A DNA stretch of 13,764 bases from Fidelibacterota bacterium UBA6817 (GCA_002452555.1 DKER01000161.1:1-13764), one strand, 5' to 3'; positions 1-7,093 are shown, counted from the first letter of the stretch. The notes: generated by a model not told the origin, from the letters alone. Made by a program: numbers and translations.

Positions 1-1592
1 GGCAACAGAAGCCGGTATGATTTGACAACGGATGACGGGGGCGGGGTTTGTCCCGTAAGAATCAGTTCATTTGTCAGCGTGTCGGCCGTTAAGCTAATAT
101 CGACCATGTAAGGAAGGTCGGATCCAACCGGGATCAGTTCTTTTTGCGCGGTGTGAACAGAAAACAAACGGGTTTTAATATCATCGTCCGATTTATCCGG
201 AAATACAAGAGCGGCAATAAAAAGAAGCGAATCCCGTGGAAGGGATGTCATCGCTATGTATTCAATGGTTCCGTGAGCCGGCTTATAAGAATCCAGGTAT
301 TCCAATGTTCGGGTTTCCGGAGTAAAGGACCAGAAATCATAGAGATAATCGTATCCGTTTTCCTGAAGTCCCGTGGCATTCCCCCGTCCACTACCAAGAA
401 TGACAGTACCCGGCGTTAACCCGGCAGCACATATCAAATCCGATCTGGGGAAAAAATCATCGTCTCCCTTAACGTCCAATGTATCCCAACCGCCTGATGG
501 TGTCCAGTATTGTACAAGATTTTTTGCTGTATAATATCCATATCCGCCGGCCATATACAGGGTACCTTTTTCATCAAAAAAATGACAGTGTCTGTAAAAT
601 TGAGAGGAAGGCTTTTCATAGCAGGATGTTATCCATTCGTTTTTATTTCTGTTGTAAGTATATACAGCACCTCTGCCGTGATGATAAGACACGATTTCTT
701 TTGTTACAGGATTGTATACAATTTTCTGTTCTTTTGGAAATTGCTCCGGAAAAGGATGAACCGTTTCACGGTTCCAGTCCGGTTCAACAATGATATGTTC
801 AGTATAGCTGAGAATATGCAATTCCCGCCTGCTGGAATCCCATGCAGAAAAAATTCGGTTTTGTTTTGGGTAATCAGGAATTGGCCGTTCAATAAATTGT
901 TCCCAGTACCAGTGTTTATATGTCATGGGAATCAAATCATTAAAATAGATTCTGTATTTCCCCGTACTGTCGCTGAGTGATCCGCTGTCGGTTAATCCGT
1001 TTAAAGGCCAGAACGCCAGTGTTTTGTCTTGGGTATCGGAGACGGTCAGATTTCGGATAATCATTGAAGGGGTGTCAATTTTATCCGGTTGATATCCAAA
1101 AATGACTTTTCTTCCCTGATGTCGCGGATCAGGATTCTTTGATCTTAATACGGGATCCCCGTTCAGATAGACCTCAATATAATTTTGTTTCAAGTGAATA
1201 TCAATTTTCTGCCATTGATAAGGATGGATTTTATCATAATCGATCTCGACTTTTTTTGATATGTCTCCGGAATGAAGAGACAAACTGAATGTATCAATGC
1301 GGGTGAACATACAGGTGATCAGCAGGTTCTGATTAAAATCGTTTTTTAACTCTGCCAGGTATCCGTACCGGTTCAGGTTATAAAAACTGATATCGAATGA
1401 AATAACCAGATCTTGAGGATATTCCTTCTCCAGAGGAAGCGTAAGATTTGAACATAAATGTTTGGTTTTTAGATTATAAAAATAAAAGCCCATACCGGGA
1501 CTGTCCTTACATTCGCAATATAGGATTAAAGGCAATAAAAAAGAGAGATGGGCAATGATCAATATTTTGACAGGATATGATATTTGCTTCAA
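1..1592 (-). CDS. Secreted LamG-like plus kelch-repeat protein, 3' end beyond window
   Basis: One uninterrupted reading frame of about 530 codons runs from a TTG at 1592 off the left edge. The TTG start gives a short basic N-terminus (MKQISYPVK) and a hydrophobic stretch to about residue 25, a plausible signal peptide; the nearby cysteines (26, 28) lack a good lipobox. Residues about 30-180 look like a concanavalin/LamG fold (segments such as WQKIDIHLKQNYIEVYLNG). Residues about 200-530 contain kelch-like beta-propeller strands (GTLYMAGGYGYYTAKNLVQY; VILGSGRGN followed by a Trp/Tyr-rich strand). Such ectodomains often precede a membrane segment and a signalling domain in one-component or hybrid sensors, but the C-terminus is not visible. 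An in-frame ATG at 1691 would add a non-signal-like 33-residue extension and lies upstream of the best promoter, so TTG is preferred. Frame is firm; function is not known. Confidence 0.8.
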   Translation of the reverse strand, partial: MKQISYPVKILIIAHLSFLLPLILYCECKDSPGMGFYFYNLKTKHLCSNLTLPLEKEYPQDLVISFDISFYNLNRYGYLAELKNDFNQNLLITCMFTRIDTFSLSLHSGDISKKVEIDYDKIHPYQWQKIDIHLKQNYIEVYLNGDPVLRSKNPDPRHQGRKVIFGYQPDKIDTPSMIIRNLTVSDTQDKTLAFWPLNGLTDSGSLSDSTGKYRIYFNDLIPMTYKHWYWEQFIERPIPDYPKQNRIFSAWDSSRRELHILSYTEHIIVEPDWNRETVHPFPEQFPKEQKIVYNPVTKEIVSYHHGRGAVYTYNRNKNEWITSCYEKPSSQFYRHCHFFDEKGTLYMAGGYGYYTAKNLVQYWTPSGGWDTLDVKGDDDFFPRSDLICAAGLTPGTVILGSGRGNATGLQENGYDYLYDFWSFTPETRTLEYLDSYKPAHGTIEYIAMTSLPRDSLLFIAALVFPDKSDDDIKTRLFSVHTAQKELIPVGSDLPYMVDISLTADTLTNELILTGQTPPPSSVVKSYRLLL

Positions 1593-1624
1593 AATGTAAA
1601 TCCCGGGTATTTTAATGTTGAGCA

Positions 1625-1653
1625 AAAATAGATTAATTTGAAAAGTATTGCAA
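1625..1653 (-). promoter_or_regulatory. Candidate promoter of the kelch/LamG gene
   Basis: On the minus strand TTGCAA (1653-1648) is followed after 17 bases by TATTTT (1630-1625), a fair housekeeping promoter. Read differently, TTG-N20-TATTTTTG also fits the Bacteroidota pattern (TTG, then TAnnTTTG). Transcription would begin near 1618, about 25 bases before the TTG start codon. This supports that start over the upstream ATG at 1691. Confidence 0.4.
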
Positions 1654-1735
1654 GACAGATCACAGCAGCAAATGAATATATAAATTTTCATTTTTTCTCT
1701 TTTCTTTTCGGATTGTTAATACAAAGAATTATTTC

Positions 1736-1764
1736 TTGAAGACCGGTTTTCGCTTCATTATTTT
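1736..1764 (+). promoter_or_regulatory. Candidate promoter of the L,D-transpeptidase gene
   Basis: TTGAAG (1736-1741), 17 bases, then TATTTT (1759-1764) lies about 50 bases upstream of the ATG at 1812. The match is moderate and rests on spacing plus two weak hexamers. The 1593-1811 stretch holds this and the divergent candidate promoter at 1625-1653; nothing else was recognised there. Confidence 0.3.
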
Positions 1765-1811
1765 CACCTGTAAATAAATTAAACCAATCCCCCGGAAAGA
1801 AAGGAATTTTC

Positions 1812-2510
1812 ATGAAAGTTGGATTATTACTTTTTACCGCATGTCTGACTGTTGGCTGTGCCGTCTTTCGGCCTTCAGTATCCGAAATTGAATTACGGTC
1901 AGAACCAATCCCTGCCATGCATGAATCGCGGCAGGAGGAAGTATTGGAACTGTATTCAACTCTTATATCTCCGCCGGCTAAAGATGTCTTTATGAAAGCA
2001 GTCCACGGCTATGATCATATCCCATATAAAAAAAAGATGCTCACCATTATTGATTTTTCTCTGCCGTCCACTGAAAAAAGGGCATGGATAATAGATATGG
2101 ATAAGGGGCGCGTATTATTTAATACATGGGTATCACATGGCGTGAATTCAGGCGAGAATATGGCACACACGTTTTCCAACACGGAAGGGCGCCGGATGAG
2201 TTCGCTGGGTTTTTATTTGACAGCTGAAACCTACAAGGGCAAGCATGGCCGTTCATTACGGCTTGACGGCCTGGAAAGAGGATTTAATGACAGTGCCCGT
2301 ACCCGTTATATCGTGATACACGGCGCTGATTATGTGAGTCCGGAATTTATTGAGAAGGAAGGACGCCTGGGCCGAAGTTGGGGTTGTCCCGCTTTTCCCA
2401 AGCCGGTAACAAAACCGATTATCCGGAAAATTAAAGGTGGAACAGTTCTCTATATCTATGGTGATGATCCCGAATATTTCGATAAATCCCTCTATAGTTT
2501 GAGAAAGTAA
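1812..2510 (+). CDS. L,D-transpeptidase (YkuD_2 type) lipoprotein
   Basis: Predicted cell-wall enzyme of the murein L,D-transpeptidase family, which cross-links peptidoglycan stems or attaches proteins through an active-site cysteine. The 232-residue protein begins MKVGLLLFTACLTVGC, a signal peptide with a lipobox-like LTVGC (lipid Cys16), so it is probably a periplasm-facing lipoprotein. The catalytic region is at the C-terminus: His170-Gly171 in VIHGADYVS and the SWGCPA signature (Ser189 to Ala194) with nucleophile Cys192, followed by the IKGGTVLYIYGDD strand typical of the family. Length fits the stand-alone YkuD_2 group. The ATG at 1812 follows a purine-rich site (GAAAGAAAGGA). The gene is monocistronic, between a divergent kelch gene and a convergent operon. 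The exact substrate is not determinable. Confidence 0.9.
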   Translation: MKVGLLLFTACLTVGCAVFRPSVSEIELRSEPIPAMHESRQEEVLELYSTLISPPAKDVFMKAVHGYDHIPYKKKMLTIIDFSLPSTEKRAWIIDMDKGRVLFNTWVSHGVNSGENMAHTFSNTEGRRMSSLGFYLTAETYKGKHGRSLRLDGLERGFNDSARTRYIVIHGADYVSPEFIEKEGRLGRSWGCPAFPKPVTKPIIRKIKGGTVLYIYGDDPEYFDKSLYSLRK

Positions 2511-2513
2511 AAA

Positions 2514-2535
2514 AGGGGAATACCCATATTCCCCT
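2514..2535. terminator. Bidirectional hairpin terminator between convergent genes
   Basis: A perfect 9-bp stem AGGGGAATA / TATTCCCCT (2514-2522 with 2527-2535) has a CCCA loop. On the minus strand it is followed by a T6 run, a classical intrinsic terminator for the four-gene sigma operon. On the plus strand the tail (CTTAAAAG) is weaker, but the hairpin follows the L,D-transpeptidase stop at once and may serve both. Confidence 0.85.
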
Positions 2536-2557
2536 CTTAAAAGTAAGTGTTTAATTC

Positions 2558-4051
2558 TCAGAAGGTTCGGGTAATACGGAAATACCATATCCACGGTGCC
2601 GAGCCAGTGCTCAAATCTTTTGCAACATCTACACGCACCCCAAATTCATTTGTTGAACCGGTTTCAATTCCTAACCCGATTGTGCCGGACAAATCGTCTG
2701 AATTAAAGTCCGTCAATTGTTTTACCAGGGAACCGCCGGGGATATTCTGGTCTGTCATTCCCAAATCAATGAATCCCAGAACCCAGACATCCGATCCGAA
2801 ACTGAATCCAAGCTCCTGGTTGATCAGCAACATACGGGTTCCCTGCATTGATTTATAAGGCAAACCCCTGAGCGTTCCCATACCTCCCAGAAAATATTCA
2901 TAGTGGGAAGGGTGCGTGATATTTTGTTCGTCTCTGTCCATCACAACGGCTGAAACGATCCGGTTTCTGTATTGGATGGCATGTTTAATCGTTCCGATAT
3001 ACTGGCTGGAAATGCGAATGCGATCGTAATCCCATGAACTGCCATAGGAGGGAGAAAAGCATTCATATACTGCATCCATTTGATAAGCGCCGGGGAAATC
3101 CATGGCATTATAACCAAAAAACAATGATCCTGAAAGCCGGTACCCGGCATGTTTACCTGTTTCAACAGTAAAATTATTGATTGTATTTGTTAACGTATTA
3201 TGGTGAAAAACCTTGAGAGTATCTTCATTCTGACGGAAATATTCTCCCTTCAGACGTAACCGGTTAAAAATTCGTACGGAAGATCCAAAGCGGTATCCTT
3301 CTGCCATATATCGCGTTAGATAATCCTGCTTATTTATCAGATAACTTAACCCGTTTTCTTGTTCGGGAATATTCATCCAGTCCTGGGACTGGGTTTCGTG
3401 ATAACCGACGCCATAAACATATAAGGGGAGCTTATTTATAACTTTGATACGCAGTTGAACCGCTCCCTCGACTTCTTTGCTGCTGAAGCCGTATCCGATC
3501 TTATAGTAAAGTGATGTATTTTTTAGATTACCCATATTATACAATTTATTACCAAAGCTGATAAAGAAACCTTGTTGGGAATTCACAGTAGCAAACGGTT
3601 CATAGGTTGGCAGAAAATCGGCCGGAACAAAAACACCGCCCGGCCGGTTGTAATGTTTTGTGACGGATTTTTCTTTGATCATCTGCTTGGAAAAATAATC
3701 CCGGACAGCACTACCTTTCAGATTGGATGATATAATCTGTCCGTCCGATTGATGGTTTTTAGGCAGATGAACATCCCCCCCCAGGCTTCTGACCGCACCG
3801 TTTATGACTGCCGTACTGTCGATATGGATATCGCCGGCATAAACAGTGAGCATACCGTCAACAAGACCCGAAACGATCGCATTGCCTACAAATACTTTAA
3901 CATGGGTTTGTTTGTTTATTGTATCGCCATATGCCAGTTCATAATCTTTATAAATCTGTTCAACGTACATTTCGTCTTCACTGATAACTGTTCCGCCTAA
4001 GAGAGCGCTTGTTATTAATATCAGTATGAGTAAGACTTTTATTTTATTCAT
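2558..4051 (-). CDS. Omp85-like outer-membrane barrel with bactofilin-like N-terminus
   Basis: The 497-residue protein has a signal peptide (to about residue 20), then a short beta-helix-like region (about 38-97) with the alternating Gly/hydrophobic pattern of polymer-forming bactofilin-type domains (VYAGDIHIDSTAVINGAV, then SLGGDV). After a linker (about 100-150) the rest is a run of amphipathic beta strands ending in YFRITRTF, an aromatic C-terminus as in outer-membrane barrels recognised by BamA. LRG at 394-396 in a GGMGTLRGLPYKS context, followed by a Gly and an NQEL strand, resembles the (V/L)RG(F/Y) loop-6 motif of the D15/Omp85 superfamily. There is no room for the usual POTRA repeats. 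It is the last gene of the sigma operon, 22 bases after the DUF4097 gene, with GGGAG before the ATG. The family call is fairly good; the transported or assembled substrate is unknown. Confidence 0.8.
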   Translation of the reverse strand: MNKIKVLLILILITSALLGGTVISEDEMYVEQIYKDYELAYGDTINKQTHVKVFVGNAIVSGLVDGMLTVYAGDIHIDSTAVINGAVRSLGGDVHLPKNHQSDGQIISSNLKGSAVRDYFSKQMIKEKSVTKHYNRPGGVFVPADFLPTYEPFATVNSQQGFFISFGNKLYNMGNLKNTSLYYKIGYGFSSKEVEGAVQLRIKVINKLPLYVYGVGYHETQSQDWMNIPEQENGLSYLINKQDYLTRYMAEGYRFGSSVRIFNRLRLKGEYFRQNEDTLKVFHHNTLTNTINNFTVETGKHAGYRLSGSLFFGYNAMDFPGAYQMDAVYECFSPSYGSSWDYDRIRISSQYIGTIKHAIQYRNRIVSAVVMDRDEQNITHPSHYEYFLGGMGTLRGLPYKSMQGTRMLLINQELGFSFGSDVWVLGFIDLGMTDQNIPGGSLVKQLTDFNSDDLSGTIGLGIETGSTNEFGVRVDVAKDLSTGSAPWIWYFRITRTF

Positions 4052-4073
4052 GATAGTCTCCCGGATCGGTGGA

Positions 4074-5318
4074 TTATTGTCCCCGTTTTCGAATCTTTAT
4101 ATTTCCATTGTCTACATACAGTTCAACAGCATGCGTTCCCTTTTCCAGGCGGCCGGATGCTTTGACAAGCCGTGAGTCAATCTTCTTAATATCAAGGTTA
4201 AAATCAGATGTTATGCTATTGTCATATCCCCGTGCCGTAAGATCAAAAGACACATCGGCATTTGCAGGAAGGTCAAGACTTATGGACCCGTTTTGAGTTG
4301 ACGCGAAAATCTTATGGTTTTCAAATTTGGGTGAATAGTATTTTGATATGAGAATTGATCCATTTTTTGTTTCGGCGTCCACGGCACCGGTAATTCGCAT
4401 AATCTCAACATCACCGCTCATGGTGCTGAGCCTGGCCGGGCCGTTAATATTTCTTCCGTATACATCTCCTCCGGACGTTTTTCCTTCAACACTGCCGGTA
4501 ATATTTCGAACCTTAATTTCTCCGCCTTTAGTATCAGCATACAAATCTGCTTCACAATCGTCTACCTGAACGTCTCCACCCATTGTTTTCAGACGGACTT
4601 TCTGCCCCTTTACATCTGCAAGCTCTATATCGCCGCCCAAAGTTGTAATGTCAAGATTGCCGTTCATGGTTTTCAAAAGAATATCGCCGCCGGCTGTTTC
4701 TACCGAAATTTCTCCCGTGATAAGACGCATTTCAATATCACCGCCTGCTGACCGGGCGTCAATTTTTCCTTCAAGTTGATAAGCCTGAACATCACCGCCG
4801 TATGTCTTGGTAAAAATCCGACCGCGCGTTTTTTCGATTCGAATGTCTCCTCCGGCTGAAACAAGCTCAATAGCACCCTGAAGTTCAGATACGTCAATAT
4901 TACCTCCAAGCGTATTAACGGCAATACTTGTCATTTCCGGAACATCAGCAATATAATCAACCCGTATGCTGTGGCTCCCGAAAGAAAGGTTTCTTTTTCC
5001 TTCTTGATTGACAATAAAGCCGTTGTTGTCCGCTTCAAATTTCAGGTGATATTGCTCCCACAACTTCTCTGCTTCCCTTCGTGACGATGCTTCAATCTGC
5101 ATTTTTTCAACATATTTAATTGTATTGTTATGATATCCGCGGATCAGCACATCACCATTCAGGTGATTCATTGTAAGCTGAGAAGGGACCGATTTGACCT
5201 CTGCATCGGTACTCCACGTAAAAATATAGTATTTCCCGCGTTCAACAACGGTTGGTTCCTGCGCCCATAAGGCAAAAGAAGAAAGCAGGATAAGTGCGAA
5301 TGCTGTTTTAATTTTCAT
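4074..5318 (-). CDS. DUF4097-type periplasmic beta-helix protein with 18-residue repeats
   Basis: The 414-residue protein has a signal peptide (MKIKTAFALILLSSFALWA, cut near residue 19). An N-terminal domain (about 25-135) precedes a ladder of ten consecutive repeats (residues 138-318). Each begins with GG, SG or NG followed by D/N/E and a hydrophobic residue, and has a second Gly about 10 residues on in most copies; nine are exactly 18 residues and one is 19. This is the right-handed beta-helix or putative adhesin fold called DUF4097 (PF13349). The C-terminus (about 340-414) has further beta strands. No enzyme motif is seen. Its ATG lies one base past the stop of the anti-sigma gene, with GGAG inside that gene's end, so translation is probably coupled. 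Likely a periplasmic or surface structural protein of the sigma regulon; its exact job is unknown. Confidence 0.85.
   Translation of the reverse strand: MKIKTAFALILLSSFALWAQEPTVVERGKYYIFTWSTDAEVKSVPSQLTMNHLNGDVLIRGYHNNTIKYVEKMQIEASSRREAEKLWEQYHLKFEADNNGFIVNQEGKRNLSFGSHSIRVDYIADVPEMTSIAVNTLGGNIDVSELQGAIELVSAGGDIRIEKTRGRIFTKTYGGDVQAYQLEGKIDARSAGGDIEMRLITGEISVETAGGDILLKTMNGNLDITTLGGDIELADVKGQKVRLKTMGGDVQVDDCEADLYADTKGGEIKVRNITGSVEGKTSGGDVYGRNINGPARLSTMSGDVEIMRITGAVDAETKNGSILISKYYSPKFENHKIFASTQNGSISLDLPANADVSFDLTARGYDNSITSDFNLDIKKIDSRLVKASGRLEKGTHAVELYVDNGNIKIRKRGQ
4365..4907 (-). repeat. Ten tandem 18-codon repeats in the DUF4097 gene
   Basis: GG (or SG) pairs at residues 138, 156, 174, 192, 210, 228, 247, 265, 283 and 301 (next unit NG at 319) define a 54-base period with one 57-base unit. 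Consensus per unit is GGDI-x5-x-G-x-I-x5, with each turn adding two beta strands. The protein pattern is far better kept than the DNA, implying old duplications under structural selection. Confidence 0.85.
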
Positions 5319-5319
5319 T

Positions 5320-6252
5320 TTATTGCTTCTCCAAAGGTTGCCCGGGTTCCTGATAATAACGTTTTAAGATGTCCTGTATCATTTCGTTGGTTTCATCTTC
5401 GGAAGCGCTTATTACTGCATTACGCGTTGCAGCGTCTTCATCCCTCATTAAAATCTGTATGGCTTCAATGCGCAAGGCCGGACTGGGATCATTCGATATG
5501 ACGTTAAGATAGGCATTGCGAATATCGCTATTGATAGAATATTGGGACAATGCCCGCAACGCCCGCTGCCGCACACCCTGATTTTCATCCTGGAGAACCG
5601 ACGTGATCAGAGCCTGCTGAACTGCTTTGCTTGTTGTGACACCCTCCATGAGTTTTACAGACCTTAAACGTGTGCCCGGGTTCTGGTCACGTACCAGGGC
5701 ATAGGCCAGAACTTTTTGAATTTCAGGATCGGTAATGTTCCCCGTAAGCGTTAGATCGTTGATTCTCGATGCAGTGATCACCAGCTCTCCCGTGGTTTGA
5801 TTGACCTCTCGAATACGAATGTCATTTAATGTGTTATCTTTTAACAGTTCATCAAAGTTTGCAGATGCGATTGGAAGATCAGGAGTTGTTGGTTTGGGCT
5901 TCCCCGGAACAAAATTCCCCAGAACAATCCCGATTACCAGGGCTGCTGCTACGGTTGTGACGGTCTGCCAGAATCGGGCAGGAACCCGGTAAGGATTAAT
6001 ATGAGCTGACTGCCTGAAAACTTCCTGATGTACTCTGTCCATAATTTTGGCATGAACAAACGGAATTCTTTCTTCATCAAGTTTCACGTCAGGGAGTTCC
6101 TGCATGGCTCGGGTGATCAACAGATTGTCCTCCCATAATTGAGAACAGCGGATACACGTATTTCTGTGCTGGTCAATCTGTTTCTTTATGTTTTCGGGAA
6201 TATCTTCCAGATTGTAATTAAGAAGAATATCCTCACACTGTTTGCATTTCAT
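5320..6252 (-). CDS. Anti-sigma factor: zinc finger, one TM helix, periplasmic HEAT repeats
   Basis: Predicted membrane-bound partner that holds the adjacent ECF sigma factor inactive. The N-terminus (1-45) is a zf-HC2-like anti-sigma domain: Cys3/Cys6, then His29-x3-Cys33-x2-Cys36. One transmembrane helix (about 95-116) follows. The outside portion is unusual: after a linker, residues about 178-300 form three to four HEAT-like helical repeats with a period of about 33 residues (DQNPGTRLRSVKLM, DENQGVRQRALRAL, DPSPALRIEAIQIL). HEAT arrays usually bind proteins, so this could be the signal-sensing part; that is inference. The start codon sits two bases after the sigma stop, with AAGGAT as ribosome site, and the stop is one base before the DUF4097 ATG. 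The sigma/anti-sigma pairing is confident from domain order and context. Confidence 0.88.
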   Translation of the reverse strand: MKCKQCEDILLNYNLEDIPENIKKQIDQHRNTCIRCSQLWEDNLLITRAMQELPDVKLDEERIPFVHAKIMDRVHQEVFRQSAHINPYRVPARFWQTVTTVAAALVIGIVLGNFVPGKPKPTTPDLPIASANFDELLKDNTLNDIRIREVNQTTGELVITASRINDLTLTGNITDPEIQKVLAYALVRDQNPGTRLRSVKLMEGVTTSKAVQQALITSVLQDENQGVRQRALRALSQYSINSDIRNAYLNVISNDPSPALRIEAIQILMRDEDAATRNAVISASEDETNEMIQDILKRYYQEPGQPLEKQ

Positions 6253-6254
6253 GG

Positions 6255-6815
6255 TTAATCCTTAAACAACTGATTTTTAAACGGTTTTAATAAAACTCTT
6301 AACTTTTCCTGTGCACGGAACAGATATTTTTTAACGGTTCCTTCCCCGATATTGAGGATAACAGCAATTTCTTTGATTTTCAGATGCTGATTGTACCGCA
6401 TAATAAAAACGGTCCGTTGTTTCTCAGGCAGCTTTTTAAGCACACTGTCCAGAACGGCCTGAAAATCTGTGTTTTCACTGAATTCAGTCGTTTCGTCTTC
6501 CGCTATGGCATAATAATGATCATCATTGTCTTCGGATATGAGAAATTCATGATACTTTTTCTGCCGCGAATGATTGAAGGCCATGTTTATGGTGATGCGG
6601 TAAATCCAGGAGTAAAAGCTGGCTTCGAACCGAAAAGAACCGATATTGCGGTATACTGAAACAAAGACATCCTGAGTGATGTCCTCAGCATCCTGCTGGT
6701 TCCTGCAGACCTGCATAGCGGCCATGATTACCCGCTTTTCATAGGTCTGAACGATTTGTTCAAAAGCTGCCATATCACCTGCCTGGGCTCTTCGTATGAT
6801 TTCGATTTCATTCAT
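6255..6815 (-). CDS. ECF-family RNA polymerase sigma factor
   Basis: A 186-residue extracytoplasmic-function sigma factor. Region 2 (about 10-85) contains DAEDITQDVFVSVYRNIGSF and the FYSWIYRITINMAFNHSR helix that binds core polymerase and melts the -10 element. Region 4 (about 122-172) contains LPEKQRTVFIMRY and the helix-turn-helix IAVILNIGEGTVKKYLFRAQEKL for the -35 element. An acidic linker (about 95-120) separates them. Length is normal for the family and no C-terminal extension is seen. It is the first gene of a four-gene operon with its anti-sigma factor directly downstream, the usual arrangement for a self-regulated stress or envelope sigma. The start ATGAATG at 6815 has only a weak AGAG ribosome site. 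The specific ECF group cannot be assigned by eye. Confidence 0.93.
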   Translation of the reverse strand: MNEIEIIRRAQAGDMAAFEQIVQTYEKRVIMAAMQVCRNQQDAEDITQDVFVSVYRNIGSFRFEASFYSWIYRITINMAFNHSRQKKYHEFLISEDNDDHYYAIAEDETTEFSENTDFQAVLDSVLKKLPEKQRTVFIMRYNQHLKIKEIAVILNIGEGTVKKYLFRAQEKLRVLLKPFKNQLFKD

Positions 6816-6828
6816 AGTTTTCTCTGGT

Positions 6829-6867
6829 GTTGACAGATTTATTTTTTAAATGGTTGTCAAATTTATT
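6829..6867 (-). promoter_or_regulatory. Direct repeat upstream of the sigma operon, possible autoregulated promoter
   Basis: Two 15-base direct repeats (6829-6843 and 6853-6867, plus strand GTTGACAGATTTATT and GTTGTCAAATTTATT) match at 13 of 15 positions, 24 bases apart. On the minus strand the upstream copy supplies TTGACAAC and the downstream copy CTGTCAAC, with a T/A-rich spacer of about 16 bases. ECF promoters commonly carry an AAC-containing -35 and a short -10 such as GTC, so these could be the -35 and -10 of a promoter read by the operon's own sigma. Alternatively they are two operator copies. The leader to the ATG would be under 20 bases. Confidence 0.35.
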
Positions 6868-6957
6868 GTTTCACTGCAGGGAATATATACCGGTAAGGCC
6901 TGATCGTTTTTTTTCATTTGAGTCACGATAACCATAGTTTATGGGCATGTCCGTCAT

Positions 6958-7020
6958 AATGGCATACTCCGGTCAACATTGGCAGAACCAATGACATATT
7001 GGCACAACCGACTGTTTTGG
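6958..7020 (+). promoter_or_regulatory. Helically phased ATTGG/CCAAT half-site array upstream of hsp20
   Basis: Five-base half-sites recur every 10 bases: AATGG 6958, ATTGG 6978, CCAAT 6988, ATTGG 6998, CCGAC 7008, and TTTGG at 7016. The central three make two overlapping perfect dyads, ATTGG-N5-CCAAT and CCAAT-N5-ATTGG. As direct repeats, TGGCA recurs at 6960, 6980, 7000 and 7018, the last being the -24 element of the sigma-54 promoter. Such phasing on one DNA face suggests cooperative binding by a dimeric or oligomeric regulator, either a sigma-54 activator or a repressor. Confidence 0.5.
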
Positions 7021-7033
7021 CATGCTCTATGCA
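7018..7033 (+). promoter_or_regulatory. Sigma-54 (-24/-12) promoter of hsp20
   Basis: TGGCATGCTCTATGCA matches the sigma-54 consensus TGGCAYRNNNNTTGCW with one mismatch, and GG and GC are exactly 10 bases apart. Transcription should start about 12 bases after the GC, near 7044, giving a leader of about 50 bases to the ATG at 7094. The other three TGGCA copies upstream lack GC at the matching position, so only this one looks functional. A sigma-54 promoter requires an AAA+ activator, which is not encoded in this window. Confidence 0.65.
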
Positions 7034-7093
7034 ATAAAATAAATAGAAATGAATGAAAAAGTGAAAAACAAAAAAAAATAAAAGGGGGCAGCC

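Noticed and set aside
434..980. Several short plus- and minus-strand open frames in the first kilobase
   Set aside because: They lie inside the continuous minus-strand frame (1592 to left edge), which has coherent domain content; they show no ribosome sites or recognisable protein features.
4365..4907. Tandem repeat region considered as a CRISPR or DNA satellite
   Set aside because: The 54-base period exists at the protein level inside a gene; the DNA units differ strongly and no constant repeat with unique spacers is present.
6960..7005. Three further TGGCA copies as additional sigma-54 promoters
   Set aside because: At the -12 position they have TC, GA and TG instead of GC, so only the copy at 7018-7033 keeps both conserved doublets.
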